Shown piece by piece: positions 43,021 to 54,133 of a DNA stretch of 64,000 bases. Below the pieces are notes generated by a model, which did not search any database, was not told the origin of the DNA, and was given only the letters and a program-made list of their open reading frames with translations. Made by a program: the position numbers and the translations under genes. The first letter of the stretch is position 1, and every line of letters begins with the position of its first letter. This DNA is from Omphalotus guepiniiformis (taxonomy: Eukaryota; Basidiomycota; Agaricomycetes; Agaricales; Omphalotaceae): assembly GCA_028554645.1 (NCBI GenBank), contig JAQOOI010000080.1:496001-560000 (forward strand). The letters are read 5' to 3'.

Positions 43021-44540
43021 TTACTTGAAGAACTCAATCTGTAAGTAGGAGACATGTTGCCAAAATAAAGTTCTTCGTAAGTAGATCTGCGGTCTGCTGA
43101 TCAGTAGGTATGTAAAGAAGTTCAATTTGTTTTGATTCGACCCATTCTCAGATTTGGTAATATTAAACATCAATATGTTTTGTACGTTTGTCAGCAACAG
43201 GGTTTGATGCAATAAACAGTGACCCTTGATTGTCGCCTAATAAGGCAACATATCTGACATCAAAGCCTAACTTAAGTAGAACAGACTTCAACCAGATGAC
43301 TTGCTTCCCAGCTTCGCTAAGCGAGATGTATTCTGCTTCAGTGCTGGAAGCTGTAACAACTTTTTGTAACTGTGACTTCCATGTGATAGGCACGCCAGCA
43401 AGGAATATGATATCTCCTGTTTGGGAGCGTCACGTATCTGGACATTGTGCATAGTCACTATCGGAGAAAGCCATTAGACCCAATCCTTCTTTTCCATCAT
43501 AAACCATCCTATATTTATTTGTGCCTCGCAGGTACCGTAAAACATACATTGCCCATTGGTAATGTTGTTGTGAAGGATTTATAAAGTACTGCAATAGCTT
43601 TGTGACAGCATAAGCAATGTCTGGTCTCGTGCCAAGCATTAAGTAGAGCAAAGATCCGATAACACATTGATATTGAGTGCGAAGTTTTAGATTAAGATCT
43701 TGTGTGTTCTTCCCTTGTTTGAAGTTGATGGGAAGAGGAGTAGAAGCAACCTTTGCATCCCACATACCGAAGCATCTCACGATCTTCTCGAGATACGCAG
43801 TTCGATCTAGATATAATCTTCGATTCTTTCAGTCATGGGTTATGCGCATTGACAAGAATTCTTCGGGTTCGCCTAGGTCTCGGCATTCCCAGGTATCCAT
43901 AAAGCGCTGTTTGAGTTCTCTCATCAGCTTCTTATTTGGACCCATAAACATTGCATCATTGACATAGACTAAAGCAATCACCAATTGTTTGCCTCGTCGA
44001 AAGATAAATAGTCCAGCATCAACTTGACTATGTTTAAAGCCTAATTTCTTCATCGACTGTTCACATTTGTGCCACCAGGCTAATGATGCCTGTTTAAGTC
44101 CATATAAAGCGCGTTTTAATCTCCAAACTTTGTTCCCCTTCTAGAAGCCCTCGGGCTGTTCCATATATATCCCCTCATCTAGCTTGCTGTACAAGAAGGC
44201 AGTTTTAACATCTAGCACCTCGATGTCCCAATCTTCTAGAGCTGCTATTGCCAAAAGGAGACAAACTGTTTTGTATTGAACAACAGGGGAAAACAGTTCA
44301 TTGTAATCTATTCCATCCACTTGAGAGAATCCCTTAGCAACAAGACACGCACGATATCAGCCGTCTTTCTTTTTGTTGAAAACCCATCTACATTTAATTG
44401 CTTTCCAATCTGCCAGTAAATCGACTTCATCATAAATGTTCCGCTTCTTTAAAGCTTCTATCTCTTCATGACAACCTTGGAACCATGGTTTTTGTTCCGA
44501 TCTCAGAAGACATAATATATCTTTATAATCTCATTCTTTA
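43021..44540 (-). pseudogene. Copia reverse transcriptase and RNase H
   Basis: One frame broken by many stops. RT reads KCRWVFNKKKDG (about 44380), DVKTAFLYSKLDEGIYMEQPEGF, RALYGLKQASLAWW, and the catalytic box as LVYVNDAMF (about 43950), where the second Asp of YVDD has become Asn. RNase H has STEAEYISLSEAGKQVIWLK and HIDV near 43165-43370. Stops at the KKDG, EGF, ITHD, CPDT and YYQI positions each fit CGA-to-TGA or CAG/CAA-to-TAG/TAA. The order PR-IN-RT-RH is that of Ty1/copia. Confidence 0.88.
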
Positions 44541-44964
44541 ACTACATCACTTTCAGGGATTTCTGATTGGTTCATAAGGTGTGCAACGTAAGCAACTCCC
44601 CCTTCCTGAGCACATCTGAATAGAGAGGCTTTGCAAGCAGTCTCATCTGATGGTCCAGATTGGGAAGGATCCGGTGCAGTACGTGAACCCAGATTGCCCT
44701 GACGCTGTAAGGCATCTATGACATGTGTGCAACGGTGGAATTGTTGCTCAGTCATCTGTTCAGACTGAATTGGGTCACTACGTCCACCATATACGTTGCC
44801 TTCACGTAGAGGAGGCCTTAGAGCACGTTGAGGGCAGAGACATGCTGGTGGAGTAGTAGGTTCTATATGAGGAGCAGGTAGTGTCTCTCGAGGAGACCGT
44901 AAAGGAGAACGAGGAGGTACAGTCGGTAGAGGAGGTGGTGTGGCTCCTCGACATGTACGATGTT
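44531..44964 (-). pseudogene. Copia linker between integrase and RT
   Basis: Proline/arginine-rich spacer with one open block of 74 codons (44755-44531: MTEQQFHRCTHVID) and a stop at about 44966. Such a poorly conserved spacer between IN and RT is usual for copia. Confidence 0.55.
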
Positions 44965-44965
44965 C

Positions 44966-46738
44966 TCATGATGGAGGTACCGTGCTACTCGGTGGAAGCT
45001 CTGTCTTTACTTCTTTTTTAGGTTTAGAAGAACTACCGTGTGAGTCTGGATCTGCAGAATCCACATACTCTAAATCCTCGATCGGAGAAGAACTTCTACT
45101 TCTCGGATGATCAGGACGACCTGATGAAGATCCGGTAGGATTGAAGTCATCATTGAATTTGGGAGTACCATCTGATGTTGTTAGATTGGGGATGTTCTGG
45201 GGAGTAGTTACATTTTTAGGTTCACATTTACAATGTGGGAACCGTGTTTTATCAAAGGAAGCATCTGGTGAGACCTTCACTTTGTTGTCTTTTGTCATAA
45301 AAATCCATGCTTTAGAATGATCGGAGTATCCAATCATGGTCATCAATTCCGCCTTAGCTGTCAGTTTATGGTGGTTACGTTTGTCTCTTGTAATATGAAC
45401 ATAGGCAGCTGACCCAAAGGTGCAGAAGTAAGAAACATCAGGTTTCTTGTTATAGAAAAGTTCTATCGGTGTTTTCCAATTAATGATATGAGAGGGACTG
45501 CAGTTTCGAATATGAGAAGCCGCAAGTACTGAGAATTGCCACCAAGACTCCGGAAGGCAAGCATGCTGTCGCATTGCTTCCAATTTGTCTTCCAAACTTC
45601 TATTCACACACTCGGCTTGTTCATTTTGTTGATGAACATAAGCGGCGGAGAACTGAAGTTGGATTCCTTCCTCTTTGAGGTAAGTACGGAATGGTTCATT
45701 CAGGAATTTGGTCCCTTGATCTACTCGTAATATTTTAATCTTCTTTCCAGTTTCCTCCTCATGCAGCGCTTTATAGTATTTAAAGGCTAGCAATGTGTCA
45801 GCAGACTTGTTCTTCAGAAGAATAGGGTGTGTGTAAGAGGAATGATCGTCAAGGACAGTGACGACATATTTGTAGCCATGGTAGGAACATACAGGAAACT
45901 CCATGAGATCCGCATGTACAAGATGTAAAGGTTCCGATTTACGTGGCTTCTCGGTTGAGGGATAAGACTTTGCCGGTTTCTTCCCTTTATTACAACCGTC
46001 ACACATGGAAAGATTGACTGGCTTCAGTGAGCCTGGAAAACCTTGAACTGAATTAGGTAGATGTTGCAATACATCTGATGACGCATGGGCAAATCTGTTG
46101 TGCCAAATGGTAAAGGAATGTGTTTGTTGTGGTTTAATGACGTGAGCATGCTTGGGATGCACTATTTTGGTCTCAACAGTGAATAACCTGTTGTGGTTTT
46201 CACTGGGAAATCCCATGAGCAGCATGTTACCATTGGTATCATATACAGATAAGTGATTTTCTTTACGAAGATATCGTTGATATTTATTCAACGAGAAAAG
46301 CCTGTCTGTCCCTTGAAGATAATGAACCTCATCAAGTTTAAGAACTCGAGTGTTTTCATTCAAATCACATATGCAAATATGAACAGTGCCTATGCCCGTA
46401 AGCAGGTGTGTTTGTTCACCAGTCTTTCCAGAAGACGTCAGAACTTTAGGAACATTGAAATATTTGAAGTCCGTGAAATCAGATTTATCGCCGGTTATAT
46501 GAACCGAAGCAGCTGAATCAAAAATCCATTTAATAGCACCGTTGACATGAGAGAGAGAAGATTTTTCCATGACCAACTTAGATTGCTTCTTAGATGAATA
46601 TGCTCGCAGATCACCAAATGAATTAACAGATGAGAGAGTTACATGATGTGCAGTCAACATTGTTTCGATAGAAGTTACATGGTATGTGTCTGCGATACTA
46701 AATAAATACATCTGCTTCTTACTTGCGAGTTCTTTCAT
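44966..46738 (-). CDS. Copia protease-integrase polyprotein, 590 aa
   Basis: The largest open part of the copia element. Protease: KWIFDSAASVHITGDKSD, a DSAAS-type catalytic motif near residue 72. The integrase zinc module has H-x4-H and C-x2-C (IWHNRFAHAS, MCDGCNKG, residues about 213-253). The catalytic core has HADLMEF, RVDQGTKFLN (Asp, with Q where N or R is usual) and HQQNEQAECVNRS (Glu). The tail is Ser/Pro-rich. The start at 46738 is only the first ATG; the frame stays open upstream to about 47100 (ending DHKRLTDCSQ before the ATG). The usual copia capsid domain is not visible. Confidence 0.85.
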   Translation of the reverse strand: MKELASKKQMYLFSIADTYHVTSIETMLTAHHVTLSSVNSFGDLRAYSSKKQSKLVMEKSSLSHVNGAIKWIFDSAASVHITGDKSDFTDFKYFNVPKVLTSSGKTGEQTHLLTGIGTVHICICDLNENTRVLKLDEVHYLQGTDRLFSLNKYQRYLRKENHLSVYDTNGNMLLMGFPSENHNRLFTVETKIVHPKHAHVIKPQQTHSFTIWHNRFAHASSDVLQHLPNSVQGFPGSLKPVNLSMCDGCNKGKKPAKSYPSTEKPRKSEPLHLVHADLMEFPVCSYHGYKYVVTVLDDHSSYTHPILLKNKSADTLLAFKYYKALHEEETGKKIKILRVDQGTKFLNEPFRTYLKEEGIQLQFSAAYVHQQNEQAECVNRSLEDKLEAMRQHACLPESWWQFSVLAASHIRNCSPSHIINWKTPIELFYNKKPDVSYFCTFGSAAYVHITRDKRNHHKLTAKAELMTMIGYSDHSKAWIFMTKDNKVKVSPDASFDKTRFPHCKCEPKNVTTPQNIPNLTTSDGTPKFNDDFNPTGSSSGRPDHPRSRSSSPIEDLEYVDSADPDSHGSSSKPKKEVKTELPPSSTVPPS

Positions 46739-48278
46739 CTGTGAGCAATCTGTAAGTCTTTTGTGGTCATATAAAGGAAAGAAAAATACTCCCTGGTCAT
46801 GAGGTACTGGAGCGTAAAAAACGCTAGTATTGAAGTCATCAGGTAGACAAGTACTACCAACCCAGGCACAAACGACGGGATTAGGGATTCTCTGAAGATG
46901 CCGATAATATGGTTTGTCATTAGGCCGCTGAAGATTGATGACATAATGAGAACCGTTAGGTCTTTCAAGCTGTGTGGGTTTAAAGTGAAGTGCTGCCGCG
47001 AGGATCTGCTCAGCTGTGAATGGTGCGAAGTGTGATGGGCCAGCTGTTCCGGGTTCTGATTCTGATCTTGATCTCCTCGGTACACTACAGTCGGAGGGCG
47101 TATGTCTGGATGTGGTGGAGGAGCTCCTGGAGCATATGTTTGGCTGAGAATGTTCAGAATCTGCTGGAGAAGCTGTCGCTCTTGTCGCTCATCCTGCATG
47201 TCTTCTCTGAACTAATTCGCTAGTTCCTGAGTCACTCTGAGCTGCTCTGATCGTACTTCGTGTTCCTGAATCAGATGATTGATTGTCTCAATCTCGCAAT
47301 TCTCTGATGGTGGTTGGCACGGAAAACAGTGCACTAGGTCTGCCGGAATTGGCAGGTGCTCTGTCATTGGTTGTGAATGTGGATAAATCGAAGATCTCCT
47401 CAATGTCATAGGTCTCTGGTTCAGGAGATTGCGACAAGACATGGATGGGATTTGATGAGGAACCGGGTGCTCGGTCCTCTGGTTCTGGCAATGGTTCTGT
47501 TGATGATATGTAAATGATTGTGGCGGATGGTCTGATTGTCGTGTTCTGAATCTCGATCTCTGTCTCATCCGAGTCTGAGGTCTCGAGCTTGGAGCTTCTC
47601 CAATGTTGGTATTGTTCTCAGAGTGCAACTGCTCGTTCCTCGTCGTTGGGTTCCTCCCTGGATATATCTGATGGTACATAGGAGGGTTGTTCTCCATGAT
47701 CGGAGGAGATATATTCCGGACTGGGTTTGAGGATTCCGACTGCTGAGTTGGGAGATGGGACAGTTCCTGGTGGATAGTAGACTCCGTAATAGTGTTGACT
47801 TGCGACTGGATATCTGATGGAGGGATCACTGTCCCATGGCTCAGCATCTGCCCAGGGATCTCGTCCGTCTGCCCAGGGATTAGAGTTGCGGTCATTCCCG
47901 CTTCTGTCCTGTGCAGCATTATTCGATTCAGAATCAATTGGTGAACCGATGATTTGTCCACCTGACTGTTCAGCGATGTCATTACTTGTTGGTTTCTCAT
48001 TCTCCTTCTCGGAGTCTGAGTCGGTAGGGGAATGATTGGTCTCAGGACTGGCTGGGGAACCGTTATTTTGGTTGATGGGATGATCAGTGTTGGGCTTGTC
48101 GGAGGTAGTACCAATGATTCGGTCTGTGAGAGGTCCGAAGCCGAAACCAAGTTCATTTCTCCATTGATCCCATTCAGATCAGGTTCTGTAGCCAAGTGGG
48201 AAGATATGTTGGAGGAAGTAGCCGCTAGACCTGGTGTTGTCCCTTCTTGGTTTGCGAGCAAGTGCAAGAAGTTCACGT
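46735..48278 (-). pseudogene. P/Q/S-rich coding region upstream of the copia pol
   Basis: A 389-codon minus-strand ORF (48381-47212) is followed by a block at 47199 (MQDERQERQLLQQILNIL). Its first 35 codons lie in the opposite-strand gypsy II LTR, so true coding starts below 48278. It is proline, glutamine and serine rich (VPQPVLRPIIPLPTQTPRRR; QSFTYHQQNHCQNQRT) with a short coiled-coil-like segment near 47180. A frame change near 47050 leads into a frame running on into the copia protease ORF (GPSHFAPFTAEQIL, LERPNGSHYVINLQ). I infer a Gag-like part of this copia element, or a fused neighbour gene. Gypsy II's LTR truncates it. Confidence 0.45.
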
Positions 48279-49656
48279 TGATGCGCCAATTTTCGGCACC
48301 TGCATTAAAAGCCAGATGATTAATCACTTTAGGCATTTGTAGTGAGGGATATAGAGGGTTGAAAGGTGCCCACCTTGTCAATCAAAATGTGTTGTGATTT
48401 GAGTAATAAAGCATGTTCTATTACCTACGGTACAATATGTGTATCAAGGTTCTAGGCTAGTCAGTATAGTTGTGATGTAGAGAATTGTTCAATAGCCATC
48501 CACTGTTGAATCAGACTCACCCAATCTCGTAACGAGAACTCTGACATCACAACGTCAATTGCATCATATAATTATTAGGGGAACATCTTACTCCGGTCAA
48601 TAAAGAATAAAAACCCGGCGGAAACTAAAATTGGATGGAATGTGAAATAGAGTCGAAATAATGGATCTAGAATAGTTTTGGGGTACTTACTCCTTAATTA
48701 ATTGCCAGGAACAAAAGTTGATTGAGGAAATTTGCTTCGATTAATTGTCTGGTGAAAATTGCTTGACAAGAAACCGGTTAGGAGGTGTAAAAACTCGATC
48801 AGTAAAATTTCTTGGAATACTACTGAATTGAAGGAGTTCCTTTGACGAAACAATGTGATACTTTGAGGGGTATAGTTTCTATCAGGTGGTTAATCCTATA
48901 GAACCCGGATGCCCGAGAAATGTCAAGGAAATCCGTAAAAATGAAATAAAGGGGCTGAATATTGCCCACAATAAAAATAATGGAATTAAAACGCATTTTT
49001 GAGGTTTGCCTCATAAATTAGATCTACAACAAGTAATAATGGACATACTTGACACAGATACTTACAACCTACATACACGGATATAGGTATATATATAAAA
49101 CAAGACAGTTTAGTTATAATTTCCGTTTTTATTAATTTTGGACTGGCAGTATGTATAAAAGGGCAGTAACTTGGAGAGAGAAAATCCAGGAGAGTACCGT
49201 AGAGTCACAGGGTCACTGGGGATTGTCTTTATAACGTGAATCGTGCCTGTGAAGGGAAATCCTACCAAAAACATAAAGTTGCCCTGGTCTGTTTATAGTC
49301 TGGTGTTTATTGTGATATTGTATAAAGATCATTGTTGGTTGAATTGAACTGGTTGTGTTATTGGAATTGGTTGTTTGATCTGGTGGTCAATTGGTTGTGA
49401 TTGTGCAGTGAACACCTGTCTTGTTCAAAACCGCCTTGTGCTACTTTTTGCCTTAGTGCATTTTAAAAGCTCAACTATAAAGTTCTTGTGATAAAGAAAT
49501 AAAGTTCTAATAAAGAAGCCATAAGTTTGGTCGTGCGGAACCTTTGACAACGCCCCCTCAGACTCGCACCTTTCGAGTGACTTGATTGTTTTGGTTGTTT
49601 TTGGGTTTTTGTTCATTAGCCCTTTAACAGTTCATTTCCCCGTTTCATTCTCATCA
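48279..49656 (+). repeat. LTR family II, 5' LTR of gypsy element II
   Basis: About 1.38 kb from TGATGCGCCAATTTT to TTCTCATCA, followed after TC by the primer-binding site. A TATA box (TATAAAAGGGCAG, about 49153) and two AATAAA signals (about 49500) fix the orientation as plus. The conserved block GTGCGGAACCTTTGACAACG is at 49533-49552. Related copies are at 10369-11491 and 2073-2295. Confidence 0.8.
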
Positions 49657-49658
49657 TC

Positions 49659-49675
49659 TGGAGCCCACTGCGAGG
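49659..49675 (+). other. Primer-binding site of gypsy II
   Basis: TGGAGCCCACTGCGAGG starts 2 nt after the LTR end, exactly as in gypsy I, with one C/T difference. The implied primer ends ...GGGCTCCA; U73 suggests tRNA-Cys (inference). Confidence 0.72.
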
Positions 49676-49859
49676 GTCAAAAGTACAATTTGACTTTGTG
49701 AGGGATAAATTTGTGGCTTTCTAACGGAATTTTACCGTTTGAATTACAAGGAAATTTGTGTTGTGCAATAAAGTACTGTTTTGTTCTGTACAGTGCTACA
49801 TAGAGCTGTTGCTTTATTTTTGGATTGTGAAGTTCACTTGTCAAAATTAGTGGACCTAG

Positions 49860-51654
49860 CAAACCTAAACCAAAACGTCAGACAAAGAATTCCCAAAGAG
49901 CTGGTGAAGAAGTTTTAGACTTTCAATCCAGATCTTCTACAAGAGAAAGAAGTGTTACTAGTTCCGCATCTAAGGGCAAAGGGAAATTAGTACCAGAGCC
50001 TGAAAGTGTTGATCCAGTATTACCTGGTTCTTTTGTTCTGTCCTCTGACAATAATCGGGAGTTCATACCCGGTGAATTTGATCATTTACGTCCGCCTAAA
50101 TCTACTGTTGAATTTGGAAAGTCTTATAGACTACCTGCTTCAGCACAAAAATCTAAAAAGAGTTTCAGAGAAGTTACTACTATGCCTGCTACTAGTACTA
50201 CTGGTGCTGGTCTAAGTGGACAAAGTAGAGGAGATGATGATATACCCAGAAACAATGATAATACAAGGACAACTTTTGTGGGAGTTCATGAACTTTCCCC
50301 AGAAGCATTGAAGGAAATCCAGAATGATAAGCTTCCTAAGAAATCAAAAATGGCACCTATCTTTGACCATGTAGATCCTGGCAGTTTGATAAGCTGGCTG
50401 GAACAAGTGGAAGAAATATTCCTGAAAATGGGAATTAAAGATGATGCAGCAAAGATTTACTTAGCTACAGACTGGATGACCCATGATACAAAGAAAAGGG
50501 TTGAAGCTTATCCTGAAACAAAAAGTAGAAAGTGGGGAACATTCAAAGATGCTTTGAAACAAAACTTTCCAGAGTCTTCTTTAGAAGAAGGAGGTTCTCT
50601 GACCAAGTTGAGAAAGTTAAATTCAGAGTATGCATATATTTCATTGAAGAACTTTGATAAGTTCTTTAAGTTTAAAAGGCTGTTTGAATATGAGTATAAG
50701 AAAGCTGCAAAGCCACCTGCTGTTATCTCTAACTTAGAGGCAGTAACTCTGTTTGGCAGATCCTTAGAACCTGCTTTCTGGGATAAAGTAAAGGATAGAC
50801 TGGAAAAGACTTATATAGCTAATCCAGATAATCCTAGAAGAAGGGAAGACAAGTATCCTATTGAGGATGTGATAGCTGCTGCTGCCCACATCTGTGAGAA
50901 TAACATGGATGATGGTTTTGCAATAGTTGGCATGTCTTTAGCTTCTGAAACAGAAAGAGAAAGAAGTTACACACCTTTTAACATTAAAAGGGAGAATGTT
51001 GAGAAGAATGAATTTGAAAGAAAGATTGCTGATACAATGGATAGGCATGAAGTTGCTTTGAAACAGGTGCAATCTAGATTTGAAGAGAATCAAGCTACCT
51101 TGATCTCTCAAGTTCAAAAAGTTCTTGCAGAAACATTAGGTGGTAGCAATGGTATGAATATACCACACATGCAATCTATTGCTATGGGTCAGAACTGTGA
51201 TAATAGATATGCAAATCCACAAGGACCTACCGAATATTCTTGTTATTTCTGTGGTGAGAAGGGGCATATTGCTACAAATTGTCCTCATCAGAAATCACAG
51301 TTTGAGAAGGGATATTTAGTTAGGAATGCAAGAGGAATAATAGTCATGAAAGATGGACAAGTGGCTCCATCTGGTGATATGAATTCTTCTAGAAAGGACA
51401 AAATTGAAGCTATTGCTAAACAAAAAGGTTGGGATAAGGAAGTTGGCAAAAATGCCTTCATCTTTGCAGAAGAAAGTGACATGGGATATAATATGCCTAG
51501 TGGACCTTCTGAATCTCAGCATAATAGTTTTGATATGTCAGTCTTTACCAACACCTTGTTGAAGATTTCAGAAAGATTGAATAGAATTGAAAATCAGGAT
51601 AAAAGCCAGACTTCAAATGGTCAGGCTTCTTACTTGAACCAGTCGGGAAACTAA
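49860..51654 (+). CDS. gag: Gypsy II Gag
   Basis: The frame is open from about 49860, but the first ATG is at 50182 (490 aa from there); the alignment with gypsy I also puts the start near this ATG. The upstream open stretch (RQTKNSQRAGEEVLDFQSRS) looks translated in composition and could be an N-terminal extension made by splicing or a non-ATG start. Capsid-like segment: GSLISWLEQVEEIFLKM, RKWGTFKDALKQNFPES, FKFKRLFEYEYKK. A CCHC zinc knuckle CYFCGEKGHIATNC lies near residues 353-366. It packages the element RNA. No internal stop. Confidence 0.85.
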
Positions 51655-51662
51655 GTGTTCCA

Positions 51663-53057
51663 ATGATGGGATCTAGTACTAGAAATGTGCACAGTACCGC
51701 AAAGAAGGTCCCTGAGGATAAACAAAGAGTTGGTATTAAAAAGAGAATGGAAGTAGAGATTATAAGGCCGAAAGGATTTGATAAAAGGTTGTATGTACCT
51801 CCACCATTGAGAATGGAGGAGTTAGAGAAAGAAACAAAGGATAATGAAGAGGCTTTGCTAAGAGATCAAGAGGATATAATGGATCCTTCTATAAAGGATA
51901 TGGTTATTCAACCAGGTCAAAAAGAGATTAATGTTGAACCTGCTAAGGAAAGGCCATTTGATAGAGTGGAGCCATTACAAAGAGATCCTATTCCTAGTAA
52001 CCAAGCTTTGAACAAAGTTAGAAATGAAGTGGTTGAAAAAGTTAGAAATGTTCAGAAAGAAAGTAATAAAGAGAATGCTATAGTTTATAAAGAAACAGCT
52101 AGAAAGATTGGAGGTTTTAGACATGCTTCTACTTTATCTAAACCAGGTTTAGAAGAGGAAATGGCAGAAAAGATTTTCAATATGGATATTACTGTTCCAG
52201 TTGGAGACCTAATGGCTGTATCTCTAGGCATCAGAGCTGTTATCTTGAGGAAAGCTAGAAATAGAAGGGTTGTTGAGAGAGCAGAAAAGGCTTTCTTGCA
52301 GATAGAACCTAATCAGAATGATTTGAATCCTATTCAAATAGACTCTAAGGTGGAACCAATAAAGAAAGTAAATATTGAGGATATTTGGTCTTTAAAGGAG
52401 ACTTTCATTACATTGACAAAAGATACTGGTGAATTGAAAGCTGGTACTATTGTTCACCAAGATGTAGTTGAGCAATTTCTTAGAGATCTAGGTCCTAACA
52501 AGAAAGATAAAGTTATACTGGTGGCTAGAGAATCAGAAGGACTTAGAGTGGTATTCCCAAAAATCAATAACTCTGATGAAACTGTGGAAGCTGTTCTAGA
52601 TAGTGGTTCTCAGATCATATCAATGGATCAAATGGTAGCAATGGGACTTGGAATGTTGTGGGATCCTGATGTAGTGATTCACATGCAAAGTGCAAATGAA
52701 AGTTTAAAGCCTACTAAGGGTATGGCTAGAAATGTACCTTTTGTATTTGGGGACTTAACAGTCTACTTGCAAGTTCATATTGTGGAAGAGGCTCCATATC
52801 AAGTTTTACTTGGTAGACCTTTTGATGTAAACACCCAAAGTATAATAAAGAACTTTGAGGATGGAGGTCAAGAGATAACCATAACTGATCTAAATTCTGG
52901 CTACAAGTGTACTATTGGAACCTATCTGAGAGGAAGAGGTGTTAGAATTGAACAGAAGAAAGAAGGATCTACTCTTAAAGAGATTTGTAGACCTCCACCT
53001 GTGGTACCTAAAGATGTACAAGAAGGGGTTGTAAATTTTCAGACCTCTATGATCTGA
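51663..53057 (+). CDS. Gypsy II protease polyprotein, 464 aa
   Basis: Begins 9 nt after the gag stop, in another frame, at MMGSSTRNVHS. The linker is lysine/glutamate rich. The retropepsin motif is EAVLDSGSQIISMDQMVAM (about residue 315), followed by HMQSANESLKP and VLLGRPFDVNTQSI. It ends TSMI-stop, overlapping the start of the pol frame, as in gypsy I. It processes the polyproteins. Confidence 0.82.
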   Translation: MMGSSTRNVHSTAKKVPEDKQRVGIKKRMEVEIIRPKGFDKRLYVPPPLRMEELEKETKDNEEALLRDQEDIMDPSIKDMVIQPGQKEINVEPAKERPFDRVEPLQRDPIPSNQALNKVRNEVVEKVRNVQKESNKENAIVYKETARKIGGFRHASTLSKPGLEEEMAEKIFNMDITVPVGDLMAVSLGIRAVILRKARNRRVVERAEKAFLQIEPNQNDLNPIQIDSKVEPIKKVNIEDIWSLKETFITLTKDTGELKAGTIVHQDVVEQFLRDLGPNKKDKVILVARESEGLRVVFPKINNSDETVEAVLDSGSQIISMDQMVAMGLGMLWDPDVVIHMQSANESLKPTKGMARNVPFVFGDLTVYLQVHIVEEAPYQVLLGRPFDVNTQSIIKNFEDGGQEITITDLNSGYKCTIGTYLRGRGVRIEQKKEGSTLKEICRPPPVVPKDVQEGVVNFQTSMI

Positions 53058-54133
53058 TTGGCCCTCAGGGAGAGGTAGCTCTAAGAGTTGGCCTGAAAGA
53101 AAATGGTGAATTGTTTGTGGATGGGTATAAACTACCTGATGAAGATGGAACTTTTAAGAAAGCTGCACCTTTGCAATACTTAACCAGAAATGTTCCATTT
53201 GAGATGAAGGCTGAACAATGAGATTCTGTAGTAGCTCTTAAGGAAGCTATCAGAGTTGCACCTTGTTTGAGACTGATAGACTATATGTCAGAAGATGGGA
53301 TTACACTTGCTGTAGATACTTCTTGGATGGCAGTTGGATATTATATATATCAGACTGACCCAGAAGATCCTAAGAAGAAGTACTTTAACTACTTTGGTTC
53401 AATTACATTGAATGAAAGGGAAGCAAGGTTTTCTCAACCAAAAAGAGAGCTGTATGGTCTGAAATTAGCTTTAGAAGCTTCTTATTACTTGATTTATGGG
53501 TGTAGGAATTTGACTGTGGAAACAGATGCTAGTTATATAAAGGGCATGTTGGATCATCCCAGTTCAGGTCCTAATGCAACTATAAACAGGTGGATAGAAG
53601 ATATAAGGAAATATCAGTTTACATTGGTACATGTTAAGGGAACTTTACATGGACCAGATGGTCTATCTAGAAGGGGTCCTGGAGGTATAACAACTGAAAG
53701 ACCACCTGTAAATGAGGAAGACTATGTAGATGAAGATAATGGAGAACCATTACAGTTTAGAATGCAAAATGAAGAAGATGATATACCACTAGACTTTGAA
53801 TCTTTCAGAGATAAAATAGACAATAGAGGTGGTTATCTTTTTGAAATGGCAAACTCTGAAAATGATTTTGAAGATGATTTGCAAGAATGCATAGAAGAAG
53901 AAAGGATTGCAGAATGTTATAGGATTAGAGTTTTAGAAGCTCATGGAATGGTGAAGAGTGCTTTTGCTCAAACTTTAGTAATTCCACCAGGAGATCCAGA
54001 GTGGAGTATTTCTCATCCTTATAGTGAAATACATAGAAGGGATGAAGGAAAGAAGATGGATGATCTTCTACCTTTAATAAAGGATTGGCATCAAGACAAG
54101 AACTCAGCTGTTATTAAAAGAAAGTTTGAATAA
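53045..54133 (+). pseudogene. Gypsy II pol with the RT domain deleted; RNase H remains
   Basis: The frame opens LIGPQGEVALRVGL, the same linker start as gypsy I, but after LPDEDGTFKK it jumps straight to AAPLQYLTRNVPFEM, equivalent to AKPLTILTGDVPFQM in gypsy I. About 1.5 kb carrying every RT motif, including YIDD, is absent, and the junction keeps the frame. A TGA follows at 53219. RNase H is then open from 53267: LAVDTSWMAVGYYIYQ, KRELYGLKLAL, TDASYIKGML. The element cannot make its own RT. Confidence 0.85.

Noticed and set aside
47817..48319. Plus-strand ORFs opposite the P/Q/S-rich region
   Set aside because: They are shadows of the minus-strand low-complexity codons.
48279..49540. LTR II ending at TTTGACA (49547) next to ACGCC
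   Set aside because: The block GACAACGCC is conserved inside several LTRs, and a TGG primer site preceded by CA lies about 110 bp further on at the same place in two elements, so the LTR must extend to 49656.
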